A DNA stretch of 64,000 nt, from NCBI GenBank assembly GCA_026119935.1, contig JALRMH010000032.1:124001-188000 (forward strand), read 5' to 3'. Shown here piece after piece: positions 55,492 to 64,000 of the stretch. The DNA is from Endothia cerciana (taxonomy: Eukaryota; Ascomycota; Sordariomycetes; Diaporthales; Cryphonectriaceae). Below the pieces are notes generated by a model. That model was not told where the DNA came from and ran no database searches. It worked only from the letters and a program-made list of their open reading frames with translations. Positions within the stretch are counted from its first letter, which is position 1. Each line of letters opens with the position of its first letter. Position numbers and translations under genes: made by a program.

Positions 55492-56538
55492 TCACGCAAC
55501 AGGCCCTGCTGCACCTAGCTGTGGTGTCCCCCGGGCCTGGCGCTGCCGCTCCTGACGGATCTTCCGCTCCACCTTGTCAGCCTCGATGCGCCTCAGTATG
55601 TTCTCCCTGTCCCTATCCGCCGCCGCCTTCTGCCTGGCGATCTCCATGACATACTTCTGCCTGTCGCGGAGCTCATCATCCCTGCTGCTGCCGGCCCGAC
55701 CAGTCACCTTGTTATCCTCTGGAAGGGACCGGTGTCTGGGCGTGAGGACCTCCTTGCCCTGACTTCCGCCGCTGCCTGCACTATGGTCGCACTTGGTGCG
55801 GTGGACACCGATATCTGCCAGGAACCCGGCGAGGTCGTCGATGCGGCGCCCGTCCCAGGTCACCGTCTGCACCCTGTAGCCCCCGTGGATGAACCTGTGG
55901 GGCGTGTTGGCGACGATGCTGTGGTTAACCCCGGCCGCCGGACCACCGGCCTTGGACACGACGCCGTAGGCGCGCACGTCGCGCGTGACGCCGCCGTCCT
56001 GGGCGTGCATGCCCACGAACCCGGCGAGCCTCAGCTGCGGGATCTCGGCGCTGGCCGGGTAGAAGTGCGCCCGGACGAACGCCGCGACTACGTCCTCCGG
56101 CTGTGGTCCCGGCATCATCACCCCGCCGCCCGTGACCTCCGGGAACGACGACATGGCCTCGTGTGCGGCCTCCGCGGTCTCGCCCTGGCCGCCGAGGACG
56201 ACCCTGTCCAGGCCACCCGCCCGCGCCGCCTCCTGGAGGACGACCTGCGTGATGTAGGGCAGGCGCGGCATCGTCAGGCCCAGCTCGTCCTTGTCTCCGG
56301 GCGACAGGTTGGCCCAGTGGCGCGCGTGGGCCTTGGGGTGTGGGAAGACCCAGCGGACGGTGGGGAACTGCTCGCCCAGCCGCCTGTGGTCCTTGGTCAT
56401 CTTCTCCGAGAGGACCCTGCCGCGGAGCTCGGCGTCCGTGGTCTCGGCGGGGAGGCGGTGCAGGAATACGACGGTGTGTGTGTGCTCGTGGGCCGGCTCG
56501 ACGACCAGAGGCCTGGTGAGCTTCTGGCGTAGGGACAT
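55492..56538 (-). CDS. Acyl-protein-thioesterase-fold protein, probably lacking the catalytic Ser, with charged coiled coil
   Basis: Single exon, 348 aa. Residues about 20-260 follow fungal lysophospholipase/acyl-protein-thioesterase relatives: 'TVVFLHRLPAETTDAELRG', 'VRWVFPHPKAHARHW', 'VVLGGQGETAEAAHEAM' and 'VNHSIVANTPHRFIHGG'. In the family the nucleophile sits in L-G-G-x-S-Q-G; here the stretch reads LGGQGE (115-120) with no Ser, and the segment normally giving the WFD loop is also changed, so hydrolysis is doubtful. Residues about 285-340 form a highly charged helix ('RQKYVMEIARQKAAADRDRE', 'NILRRIEADKVERKIRQERQ') much like the helix before the UBX domain of UBX proteins, but no UBX domain follows. 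The first ATG is at 56538; the frame is open upstream only with a GTG. Confidence 0.68.
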   Translation of the reverse strand: MSLRQKLTRPLVVEPAHEHTHTVVFLHRLPAETTDAELRGRVLSEKMTKDHRRLGEQFPTVRWVFPHPKAHARHWANLSPGDKDELGLTMPRLPYITQVVLQEAARAGGLDRVVLGGQGETAEAAHEAMSSFPEVTGGGVMMPGPQPEDVVAAFVRAHFYPASAEIPQLRLAGFVGMHAQDGGVTRDVRAYGVVSKAGGPAAGVNHSIVANTPHRFIHGGYRVQTVTWDGRRIDDLAGFLADIGVHRTKCDHSAGSGGSQGKEVLTPRHRSLPEDNKVTGRAGSSRDDELRDRQKYVMEIARQKAAADRDRENILRRIEADKVERKIRQERQRQARGTPQLGAAGPVA

Positions 56539-57881
56539 TGCGGAAGTCACGCCTGATCTTTGGTCAGTGTTGTGTGTGTTGATATCGGGAGAGAGGAGAT
56601 CGATCTGGCCTTTACTGGTCTGATGTATATGCTGCCTGTGGACAAGTTAAAGTGGAATACACTGTCACCACCAGACAACCCTATCGAGGAGTGCGGTGAT
56701 GTTGAAAAGGAAGTGGAAGGCCTCCTGCATCCCTAACTATCCTTCAGTGTCTCAGACCACGCATGCAGCCCTTTGTGCCCCGCATCCGAACCGTGATTCA
56801 TCCATTTTGTGTCGGTAGACTGCCGGTGACAGTGGGGTTAGAGGGGGAAAACAGGCTGGACGATCAAGATCCCAACAAGGCACACTTCCCCGGAGGTTGA
56901 GCAGTACTTGCATGGTGACACAGGGGCCTGCTTGACAAGACATCATCTCCTGTATCAACGCTCTAGGTGGCACGGTGGGCCAAGAGCTCTTGTGTCTCGA
57001 TATGTAAGTACAGCGCGCGTAACCAACTACCTTGGAGAGATAGAATACATCATATATAGAATATTTGCAACTAATATAATATCTTGCATGAGCCAGAAAC
57101 TGATGCATATGGGGTATAGAGGAACCTTGTATAAGAATCTGAACCAGAGACAGGAATATGTATTGGGCTGCTAGAAACTCATTTTATTTCCGGAGTCACC
57201 TCACATCGTGTCCCGGACCCTGCACAAGTCGACTTTTTTAGATTCGGGGAAGAATTAGGTCTATATACATATAAGGATAAGGATCTTTTTAATTTGCACT
57301 GGGACCTGCCCTGGGGGAGAAAAGAAAACCAAAAAAAAAAAAAAACCCCCCACCAAAAAAAAAGAAAGAGAAAATGAATATCGGTGTGAGATGATTGGGC
57401 AAATGGCGGGTGGCCTAGGTGAGAACCTGCTCATCTTCCACGACTTACCAACACCGCTTCACGCTCCGTCACGCCTGAGTGGGGCCGAACAAATGTGAAA
57501 TGTTGTTGAAGAGTCCTTCTCTTTTTATTTCCCCCCTTTAGACTATTGATTCTCCAAGACGACTGTCTCTAATATATTCCAAAAGAGCCGGACTTTGAGG
57601 TAGGGCCGCGCCGTGCCGTTCCGTCCTGGCCACAAAGTCATGACGTCAAGGTGATATAGCCTCAGCTTATGCCCTATATCTATGTAGCTCGTGACGACAC
57701 CATATTATGATCCCCTCTAATATAGATAGGCCAGGCGGCACAGCACTCCTCCCCATTGTTTTGACACGTCCAGTCTCAGCTCTCGTCTGAATCTGGTTTC
57801 TCCTGCTGGTCAGTTCCCAGTCCTCGCCTGGTCAGAACCCCTCCTTGGACGTGACGTCCCTTCACTGACCAGGACAGCGTC
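56539..57881. other. Intergenic
   Basis: About 1.3 kb. Poly-A and A-rich runs at about 57331-57375. Nothing gene-like; divergent promoter region. Confidence 0.45.
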
Positions 57882-58783
57882 ATGCCTCTCAGACCATCGT
57901 CGCCCCTGCTCACAGCATCAACGACACGACGAGCCACGGGAGCATTATTTGTATCCGGGCCGACAACACCGCTGAGATACTACAGTAACCCCCCGTGCCG
58001 GCTCAGAAGAAGCATGGCGACACAACAGGCACCGCCCGTTGGTGCACAGGGAGGAGCAGCGCCGTCCAATGCTGGGAGCAGCGGCACACCCTCGTTCTCC
58101 TCCTTGGGGATCAAGAACACCAACATCAGCAGCGCCCCGGGCGTGGAGCTGACGGAGCAGCAGAAGGTCCTGGTGGGCTCCGTCCTAGATGTACGTCACC
58201 CTCTCCTTCCCCTGGACGCCCCCCTTCCTCATGACCCGACCGGCACGCTGATCCGCAGAACTGGCCCCCTCCCCCCCAAGCTCTTCGAGGGCAACCCGAC
58301 GCTCAAGCACTTCAGCCTCTGGTCCCGGGACGCCACCTTCGCCGACAACATCACGGTGGCCACGGGGTACCACAGGTACACGGCGCAGTTCTACGGCCTG
58401 CCGGCGCTCTTCAGGCCCATCGAGCTGCAGCACCACCGCGTGACGGGCGCCGGGAACCCGATCGAGATGGAGATGAGCAACAAGTACGTGGTCAAGGGCA
58501 TCAAGAAGGAGCAGGTCATGGACTCGGTGGTGCGGATCCACGTCGGCGGCGACGGCAGGGTCGAGAGGGTCGAGGACCGGTGGGACGGGAAGCTGCCGGA
58601 GGGTGCCATCAGCGATGTAGGTCCTCCCCCCCCCTCAGGACAGCCACGCCTTCGGGTGCTGACAACGTGCCACAGGCCTTCCGCAAGCTGAACGCCGTGA
58701 CGGTGCCGGCGTTCGTCAAGGTGCCCAAGACGGAGGAGGAGGACATGAAGCTGAAGGCCGAGAGGGAGAGAGAGAAGGAGTGA
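57882..58783 (+). CDS. Conserved fungal protein, possibly mitochondrial, NTF2/SnoaL-like
   Basis: Exons 57882-58190, 58281-58616, 58676-58783; 250 aa. The core runs from 'EQQKVLVGSVLDLFEGNPTLKHFSLWSRDATFAD' through 'YHRYTAQFYGLPALFRPIEL', 'EMSNKYVVKGIKKEQVMDSVVRIHV' to 'VERVEDRWDGKLPEGAISDAFRKLNAV'. This pattern (helix, 'SLW..DA', strand-rich half, 'DRW') resembles NTF2/SnoaL-like folds seen in uncharacterised fungal proteins; no activity is known to me. The N-terminal 44 residues are rich in Arg/Ser/Thr with no acids, like a mitochondrial presequence; a second start Met at 58014 would remove it. The C-terminus is Lys/Glu-rich. Intron 1 ends at an AAG acceptor after a long C tract, the only one that keeps the 'LDLFEG' junction in frame. 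Confidence 0.72.
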
Positions 58784-59181
58784 GGCGGGTGTGTGGTGAA
58801 GATGAAGGCAGGCCGACAGGGGTGGGGAGGATGGGGACAGGTATATATGGTTGGTGGTGTCGACCTGCCTGCTGTAGATGAGGACCGGGGCGGATATCTC
58901 TTGGGCGGGAGAAGGAAGGCTGGTGCGCAATGGATGCGGTCTACAGTCCTGGATGAGTCTTGGTAGGATGGATCCATCCTCGAGCCGGTGAAGCTTCTTC
59001 AGGAGTAGATATCCTCTTCCCACCCCGGCCACCGGGGCCGAGGCAGGCATATAATATGCATCTACCTCCAAACAATGCAATGGTGACACTGCGGTCAGGG
59101 CGGAGACATGGCGTAATGATACTGCGGTCAGGACATGGGCGTCTCACTACACCACAACCGCATCCTCCCTAGGGCATCCCG
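58784..59181. other. Intergenic between convergent genes
   Basis: About 400 bp; two short copies of 'cactgcggtcagg'/'tactgcggtcagg' at about 59088 and 59118. Nothing else. Confidence 0.5.
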
Positions 59182-60759
59182 CTATATGACGACCGCATCC
59201 CTCAGGTTGACCTGGTCCAGGGGCCAGACCAGGGCCCCGAGCCACTCCTCCGGGAGGACCTCCTTGATGGCGCGGATCTCCCTCTTGGCGGTGGAGTCCT
59301 CCCCGGCGTCGTCGCCGTCGGACTCGCCCAGCCACCAGACGCTGTGGACCTGGGAGACGACGGCCCAGAAGTGGGCGAGGACGACGAGGGCGCGGGGCCG
59401 CTGCATGCTCAGGAGGCCGAGGAAGCGCGGGGGGGTGAGCAGGGCGAAGGTCTGGATGCGGCGGGCGAGGGCGTAGTTGGGCTCGCCGTCGTCGATGGCC
59501 TTCTGGATGCTGCCGACGTAGCTGAGGGTCTTCTCGTACGCCTCCCGGGTCTCCGGGTCGGCCCAGTCGTCGCCCGAGCCGGGCAGGCGCTGGGTGAGGA
59601 CGTTGGCGAAGGGGCGGCGGAGGGCGGGCGCGAAGTAGCTCTGGTCGCGGCCGAAGTGGGGGTAGGCGGTGGCGACGGTCATGAGGGCGGGGCAGTCGGC
59701 CTCCTTGGCCTGGGAGATGATGGTCTCGACGCTCTGCCAGATGACGGTGCCGGCGCCGCGGCCGAGCTGGAGCCACTCCATGGGGGGCTGGTAGGGGCGG
59801 AGGGGCCGCTCGCGGAGCATGGCGAAGGAGGTGATGGAGATGAGGAGGGCGCCGAGGCAGACGGCCTCTGCGTTGTCGACGGAGAGGCGCTGGACCTCGC
59901 GGCGCTGGGCGGCGAGGGCGGAGATGACGTAGCCCTGGCGGGCGGCGAAGAGGTCCCTGTCGGCGTCGGCGTCCGGGTGGGCCCCGAGGAGGGAGGTGGC
60001 GGACGTGGCGAGCATGGCGTGGAGGATGTTCTCGTGGCGCAGGCCGAGGGCGGGGATCTGGGCGGTCCAGAGGTTGCGCCAGCTCTCGGCGGGGTGGACG
60101 GAGAAGCGGCGGTCGAAGTTGCGATACCAGTTCTGCATGAGCCGGTGCTCCATCATGCGGCGGGCGGCGGACTCGGGGAGGCTGATGCCCTGGTCGCCGT
60201 CGTCGAGGCGGGAGAAGGGGTTGTCCTCGCCGCCGGGCCACCTGGGCCAGTTGGCCATGAAGGATGCCGCCGCCGCCGCCTGTTGTGCCCGGGACTGTTG
60301 TTGGTCTTGTTGTTGTTGTTGTTGTTGTTCGGGGGTGTTGTAGGAGGACGAGACAGAGCCGCTGAGGGTGGACGGGGAGATGATGTGGTGGTGCGAGGGG
60401 GGGTTGGGCGAGGCCGTGGGCCGTCGCGAGGAGCGAGTGTGATAGAGTCCCCCCCCCCCCCCTCCTCCTCCTCCTCCTCCTCCTCCTCCTCCTCGGCCTC
60501 GTCCTCGTACTCCTCCTGGGGCCGCCACTGAGGGGGAGGAGGAAGAGTGGTGGGGGCGTTCGGGCCAGGAGCAGTCCATCTGGAGGCGGGCGCAGTTCCC
60601 GCAGGTGGGCCGGACCTCGTCGCACTTGACGCGGCGCGACTTGCACTTGAGGCAGCCGTTCCTCGACTTCCGGTGGCCCACCTTGGCAGGCCGTGCCCCT
60701 CCTCCTCCTCCTCCTCCTCCTCCCCCCCTGCCCTCCTGTTCGTGATCGGTGGTGACCAT
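59182..60759 (-). CDS. Zn2Cys6 transcription factor (UPC2-like type)
   Basis: Single exon, 525 aa. DNA-binding nuclear regulator. The zinc cluster 'GCLKCKSRRVKCDEVRPTCG' (C36, C39, C46, C53, C56, C63) is preceded by 'GHRKSRNG', a form typical of the UPC2/sterol-uptake-control group of fungal factors. Between the cluster and the regulatory domain are low-complexity tracts: poly-Gly from a C-run and (CCT)n array at about 60449-60494, and poly-Gln from a (TTG)n array at about 60299-60330. The rest (about 200-525) is helical with 'NFDRRFSVHPAESWRNLW', 'HENILHAMLATSATSLL' and 'EAVCLGALLISITSFAML', matching the fungal-specific middle homology type. Start chosen at 60759 ('ccATGG' context); the frame also opens at 60897 but the extra 46 residues come mainly from a GGAC microsatellite. 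Targets unknown. Confidence 0.88.
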   Translation of the reverse strand: MVTTDHEQEGRGGGGGGGGGGARPAKVGHRKSRNGCLKCKSRRVKCDEVRPTCGNCARLQMDCSWPERPHHSSSSPSVAAPGGVRGRGRGGGGGGGGGGGGGGGLYHTRSSRRPTASPNPPSHHHIISPSTLSGSVSSSYNTPEQQQQQQQDQQQSRAQQAAAAASFMANWPRWPGGEDNPFSRLDDGDQGISLPESAARRMMEHRLMQNWYRNFDRRFSVHPAESWRNLWTAQIPALGLRHENILHAMLATSATSLLGAHPDADADRDLFAARQGYVISALAAQRREVQRLSVDNAEAVCLGALLISITSFAMLRERPLRPYQPPMEWLQLGRGAGTVIWQSVETIISQAKEADCPALMTVATAYPHFGRDQSYFAPALRRPFANVLTQRLPGSGDDWADPETREAYEKTLSYVGSIQKAIDDGEPNYALARRIQTFALLTPPRFLGLLSMQRPRALVVLAHFWAVVSQVHSVWWLGESDGDDAGEDSTAKREIRAIKEVLPEEWLGALVWPLDQVNLRDAVVI

Positions 60760-60805
60760 GGCCGGTGGGGATGATGGGGGTAATAGGCTTCTCCTCCGCG
60801 TGGAG

Positions 60806-60839
60806 GGACGGACGGACGGATGGACGGACGGACGGACGG
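60806..60839. repeat. GGAC tetranucleotide microsatellite
   Basis: About eight GGAC units with one substitution (GGAT), just upstream of the Zn2Cys6 start codon, probably in its 5' UTR. Confidence 0.85.
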
Positions 60840-61005
60840 TGGAGAGAGAGACAGGACGAAGAGCTTTGGGAGGTTGGGTTATGAGGGCGGTCAGCATGCC
60901 CCCGGAGGCCGCCGCGAATATATTATAGATTATCGTAAGGGCGCGCGGATCCTTATTTCTCGGGTCTGAGGCGTATGATGACTACTGCTACCGCGGCAGG
61001 ATAAG

Positions 61006-61045
61006 CATCATCATCATCATCATCGTCACCATCATCACCATCGTA
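61006..61045. repeat. CAT trinucleotide microsatellite, imperfect
   Basis: Runs of CAT with CGT/CAC variants. Confidence 0.8.
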
Positions 61046-61683
61046 CGGGCTACTATAAAGATCTGCCAGGGGTGGGGACGGCCAGGCGGGCGGGTGTCTC
61101 ACCGGGGGGCAGCCATGTTCGTGGTGATAGATAAATACTATAAGCCTTGCGTAGGTGCGAGGCGAGGCGAGTCTGCGTCTTCATACGTGAGCGGGTGCTG
61201 TGCGTGCGTGTGCGTGGTGAGAGTGGCAGTGCAAAAGTAATCTTCAGCTGAACAGGCCCCACGCAACGATGCCGCGGTCCCGAAATGCCTTACCAAAAGA
61301 AAAGGCACGCTACTGTATGCCGGCCGGCAGCGGGCGCGTCCACACACACACACACACCGCGCCCCAAAAAAGGACGCGATGATCAAGGCGCAGAGCGTGC
61401 ATGATTGAGGAGAGAGGGCTAGCCAATCACAAGGGCGATGAGGGCAGCAGGGTGTGTGTGGGTCCGGGCAGCTGCTGTGAACCAACCGCCTCGGACCTTG
61501 TTTTGTCCGGAGTCAGTCTCGCGGTTGTTGTTGTTGTTGTCTCTTCTTTCTTGCCCTTTCTTCTTCTTCAACAACTAACTGCCTTCACTTCAGCTGCCTC
61601 GCCCCGCCCCGGCTGCCATATACCCGAACCTTTCCTGCTGTCGCAAGGCTGCGAAGGGAGACTGAAGACAGAAGGGTGTGAGC

Positions 61684-61757
61684 AGGGAGAGGGAGAGGGA
61701 GAGGGAGAGGGAGAGGGAGAGGGAGAGGGAGAGGGAGAGGGAGAGGGAGAGGGAGAG
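61684..61757. repeat. GGGAGA hexanucleotide microsatellite
   Basis: About twelve near-perfect copies of a purine-only GGGAGA unit; polypurine strand could form H-DNA. Confidence 0.9.
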
Positions 61758-61814
61758 ACAGAGACAGAGGGAGAGAAGATCAAGGCTTAGGGCCCTGGTC
61801 AGATTCACGCATAC

Positions 61815-61839
61815 ATATATATATATATATATATATATA
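61815..61839. repeat. TA dinucleotide microsatellite
   Basis: About twelve AT/TA units. Confidence 0.9.
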
Positions 61840-62006
61840 CACAGCTTTCTTTCCTCTTGAGTGTCTCCGGATTAGGAGGTAAACAGCTGGACCTCCACAG
61901 TAGGTGTGTTCAACAACAAGACACAGCGGCAGACTGTAATTAGAGCCCTGTCTTTCTTCGCACACCAGCGCGACTTGGTGAACTACTCTTTCTGGTATAA
62001 TAACAT

Positions 62007-62052
62007 CTTTTCTTTTTCTTTTTCCTTTTCTTTTTCTTTTTCTTTCTTCTTC
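62007..62052. repeat. CTTTTT-type polypyrimidine repeat
   Basis: Imperfect copies of CTTTTT/TTTTC. Confidence 0.85.
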
Positions 62053-62903
62053 CTTGACTAGCTAGCTCTTCATGAGTTACAGGGCTCGCTAATCTATTCA
62101 ACACAGTTGTAATTATATGGGGCCACATAGGATGGGCCAACCCACCACCACACCGGAGCCTCTCCGACCTATTCAATCCCAACACACATCAGGCCCTCTT
62201 CAATCATTGAGAGAGTAGCCTGATCTTGTAGACTGTCTCTTTTATGACCCCACGGGGCTGTGCCCATAGTAGGTGAGTTGGTCCGTCCAACCAAACTGAC
62301 TGTGGCTGTGCCAGGATACCTCAAGAATTATAGTACTTGTCCGCCACACCACCACCACAACAGCAGCACCTCTGCTTGATATCTGAAGACGTCTGGAAGA
62401 TGTCTGGAACAACCCCACGAAACCCCCCCCCCCCCCGTAAACCTCCACAAACCTTCAGAGGTACCGGGGGATGCTCGGGAAAACGTCTGGGAACCATCTT
62501 GCTTGGCTGGCGGCGGGTGGTCTCGAAGGGATAGTACCCGCGCTTCCCTTCGTGTCTAAATATCATGGACCCTCAGAATCCACGAAGCCATTTCTCTATC
62601 AATGAATAGCATATTCTGGCCTGTCCCTATTGCAGGCGAGGCCCTCCTTGGCTAGGTTCCGCTGACAGTTGTTGGCCAGGCTAGGTCCTCCCTCCCTCCG
62701 CCCCTTTCCCCTTTCGCATAAAGTACAAACTCTTTGCCCTGAAACATTTCATGTACTGGAGCATGTATCTTATCATAGTCTAAGTAGGCTTGGGGCGTTC
62801 ATCTGTAGCGGCATGTATGTTCCGAGGGATATCTAGCTAATCCGAAGCGAATACTCAGACAGTGAAGAAGAGGTTGTTTTCTATCAGCATGTTACCCGTT
62901 TCC

Positions 62904-62926
62904 AAAAAAAAAAAAAAAAAAAAAAA
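62904..62926. repeat. A23 homopolymer
   Basis: Uninterrupted 23 adenines; a second run (A15) lies at 62987-63001 just past the stop of the sulfotransferase-like gene. Confidence 0.95.
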
Positions 62927-63007
62927 AGACATGTTCCTCCCCCGTTGCCGTTTCTCGTGACGTGAAAAAACAACAACAACGACAACAAAAAAAAAAAAAA
63001 ACAAGCA

Positions 63008-63930
63008 TTACACAACCCTCGAGAGGTGCGTGGTGAGCCACTCCTTGGCGCCGTAGTTCATCGCGACGGCCGTGACGGCGGCGATGCTGCCCCCGAAGAC
63101 GGCCAGGCTGCTGAACAGGCCCCAAAGCCCCCTCTTGATGGCCGTGTTGCCGATGTCGTGGAACATGGCCGAGTCGTTGACGTTGGGGAAGGGCACGTCC
63201 GGCACCGGCTTGCCCAGGAACTCGCACAGCGGCCCCCACCCGTCGCCGAGCTTGTAGTCGAGGAGCTGGCCCGGCCTCGCCTTGGCGCGGATCTCGGCGT
63301 AGTGCGCCTTGTAGATCTCCTTGGCCGTCGCCGCCTGCTCCTCCTTGGAGTCCGCCAGCCAGCACGCCCGCGAGAGGCGCATGTACGGGTCCATGAGCCG
63401 CCCGTACTTGTAGTGCAGCAGGCCGAGCACGCACCGCAGCCCGAGGCTGGGCCACTGCACCGCCATGATGGTCGTGCTGAAGGACTTGAACCACTTGTCG
63501 AGGTCGCGCTCGACGAGCACCACCTTGGCGTCCGGGTACGCCTCCATGAGCTCCACGGAGAAGAAGCAGCCCGGGCTGTCGGTCGTCGCCCGGAACTCGC
63601 CCAGCAGGTTGTCCCACTCCTCGCGCCCGAACGGCTTGAGGTCAGGGCGCTTCTCGGGCGTGAACTTGGCCTCGGCCGCGTCGGCCCACATGGACAGGTC
63701 GCGGGTCCGGGACACGGCCGTGGACATGTGCGCCACGGGGCCGCAGCCCAGGATCTCGAGGGCGGCCTTGATGGCTTCCCGATGTCAGCCGTGGTCTGCT
63801 CTGCTCTGGTACCCGAATATGTGGAACACCTACAGGATGTGCCCGTCCTGGGCATGCCCGGGCAGATCACCTCGAACGGTACTGTCCTCTTCCTCGTCCT
63901 GGGGTCCTCCAGCGTGTCCGACTCGAACAT
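63008..63930 (-). CDS. P-loop sulfotransferase-family protein (fungal Sulfotransfer_4 type)
   Basis: Exons 63930-63834 and 63774-63008, 59-nt intron with CTGAC branch, 287 aa if the start is at 63930. Fungal P-loop NTPase of the sulfotransferase clan; the activity is mostly unproven in this group. The nucleotide-binding loop is 'CPGMPRTGTSS' spanning the intron, followed by 'IKAALEILGCGPVAHM', 'PGCFFSVELMEAYPDAKVVLVERDLDKWFKSF', 'LLDYKLGDGWGPLCEFLGKPVPDVPFPNVND' and a C-terminal TM segment ('LFSSLAVFGGSIAAVTAVAM'). The frame is open from the start Met to the window edge without another ATG, so the true start may be in an exon beyond the window; the length already matches the family. The acceptor AAG is the one that rebuilds 'GTSSIKAAL'. 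Confidence 0.83.
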
Positions 63931-64000
63931 CAGCTTCGTGGCCTCGCCGACGATGGCGCTCCGGTCGGCAGACCCGCCCACGATGGCGTGCCGGTCGACG

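Larger units (their letters stand above)
60760..63007. other. Intergenic, microsatellite-rich
   Basis: 2.2 kb with no convincing gene and an unusual number of simple repeats (listed separately): GGAC, CAT, CA, GTT, GGGAGA, TA, CTTTTT, C14 near 62427 and A runs. Frames through them are repeat artefacts. Confidence 0.6.

Noticed and set aside
59344..60531. 395-codon plus-strand frame opposite the Zn2Cys6 gene
   Set aside because: Low-complexity Gly/Glu/Ala/Val composition produced by G+C-rich codons of the real minus-strand gene; no motif.
59147..60646. 499-codon minus-strand frame
   Set aside because: Arg/Pro-rich out-of-phase shadow of the Zn2Cys6 gene.
60760..60897. Upstream start of the Zn2Cys6 protein
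   Set aside because: Extra 46 residues derive largely from the GGAC microsatellite; the downstream ATG has better context just before the zinc cluster.
61401..61790. Frame through the GGGAGA array
   Set aside because: Repeat artefact (Gly-Glu run), no independent support.

Overview
The window is nuclear DNA of a filamentous ascomycete (Pezizomycotina, probably Sordariomycetes-like). Genes carry short introns of 54-350 bp with GTAAGT-like donors and CTAAC/CTGAC branch sites, and there are no operons. The gene set is typical of such fungi: cellobiose dehydrogenase, Zn2Cys6 factor, quelling-type RNA-dependent RNA polymerase, HeLo-NACHT relic, Ctr copper transporter, ferric reductase and pogo/Fot1 transposon remains. 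All gene models below were rebuilt by hand: exon phases were checked so each CDS sums to whole codons. No database search was run.

Layout. 1-18 kb is a nutrient-acquisition stretch: secreted cellobiose dehydrogenase (-), a MAL-type sugar transporter with 11 exons (+), secreted phospholipase C/acid phosphatase (+), secreted amidase (-), and a second MAL-type transporter with 4 exons (+). 18.8-22.4 kb is an RdRP of the RNA-silencing pathway. 22.4-28.2 kb is a decay zone: a broken Gfd2/YDR514C-like DEDDh exonuclease gene, the 3' end of a pogo-type transposase, a small spliced two-TM protein, and a broken methyltransferase with a 12-bp in-frame tandem repeat. 28.2-33.0 kb holds an aldo-keto reductase (+) and a GPI-anchor-type acid trehalase (-). 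34.7-35.8 kb is a SWIM-RING protein (+). 36.46-38.26 kb is a complete-ended but decayed pogo/Fot1 element whose TA target site lies in the last codons of an alpha/beta hydrolase (38.3-39.1 kb, -). 40.5-41.1 kb is a decayed orphan reading frame. 41.9-45.7 kb is a divergent ferric reductase / Ctr copper transporter pair, a natural reductive metal-uptake unit. 45.7-47.4 kb is a membrane 3-beta-HSD-type SDR, 48.2-48.7 kb an orphan ORF, 49.6-51.1 kb an AIF2-like FAD oxidoreductase. 52.0-55.3 kb is a broken HeLo-NACHT NLR-like gene. 55.5-56.5 kb is a thioesterase-fold protein that appears to lack its catalytic serine and carries a charged coiled coil. 57.9-58.8 kb is a conserved fungal protein, 59.2-60.8 kb a Zn2Cys6 regulator, 60.8-63.0 kb microsatellite-rich DNA, and 63.0 kb to the edge a fungal P-loop sulfotransferase-like gene.

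The most informative observations are the transposon insertion that changed the C-terminus of the hydrolase, the broken DEDDh-exonuclease gene next to the RdRP, the broken NLR, the probable pseudo-thioesterase, and the metalloreductase/copper-transporter pair with two shared TGAGCAAG boxes.
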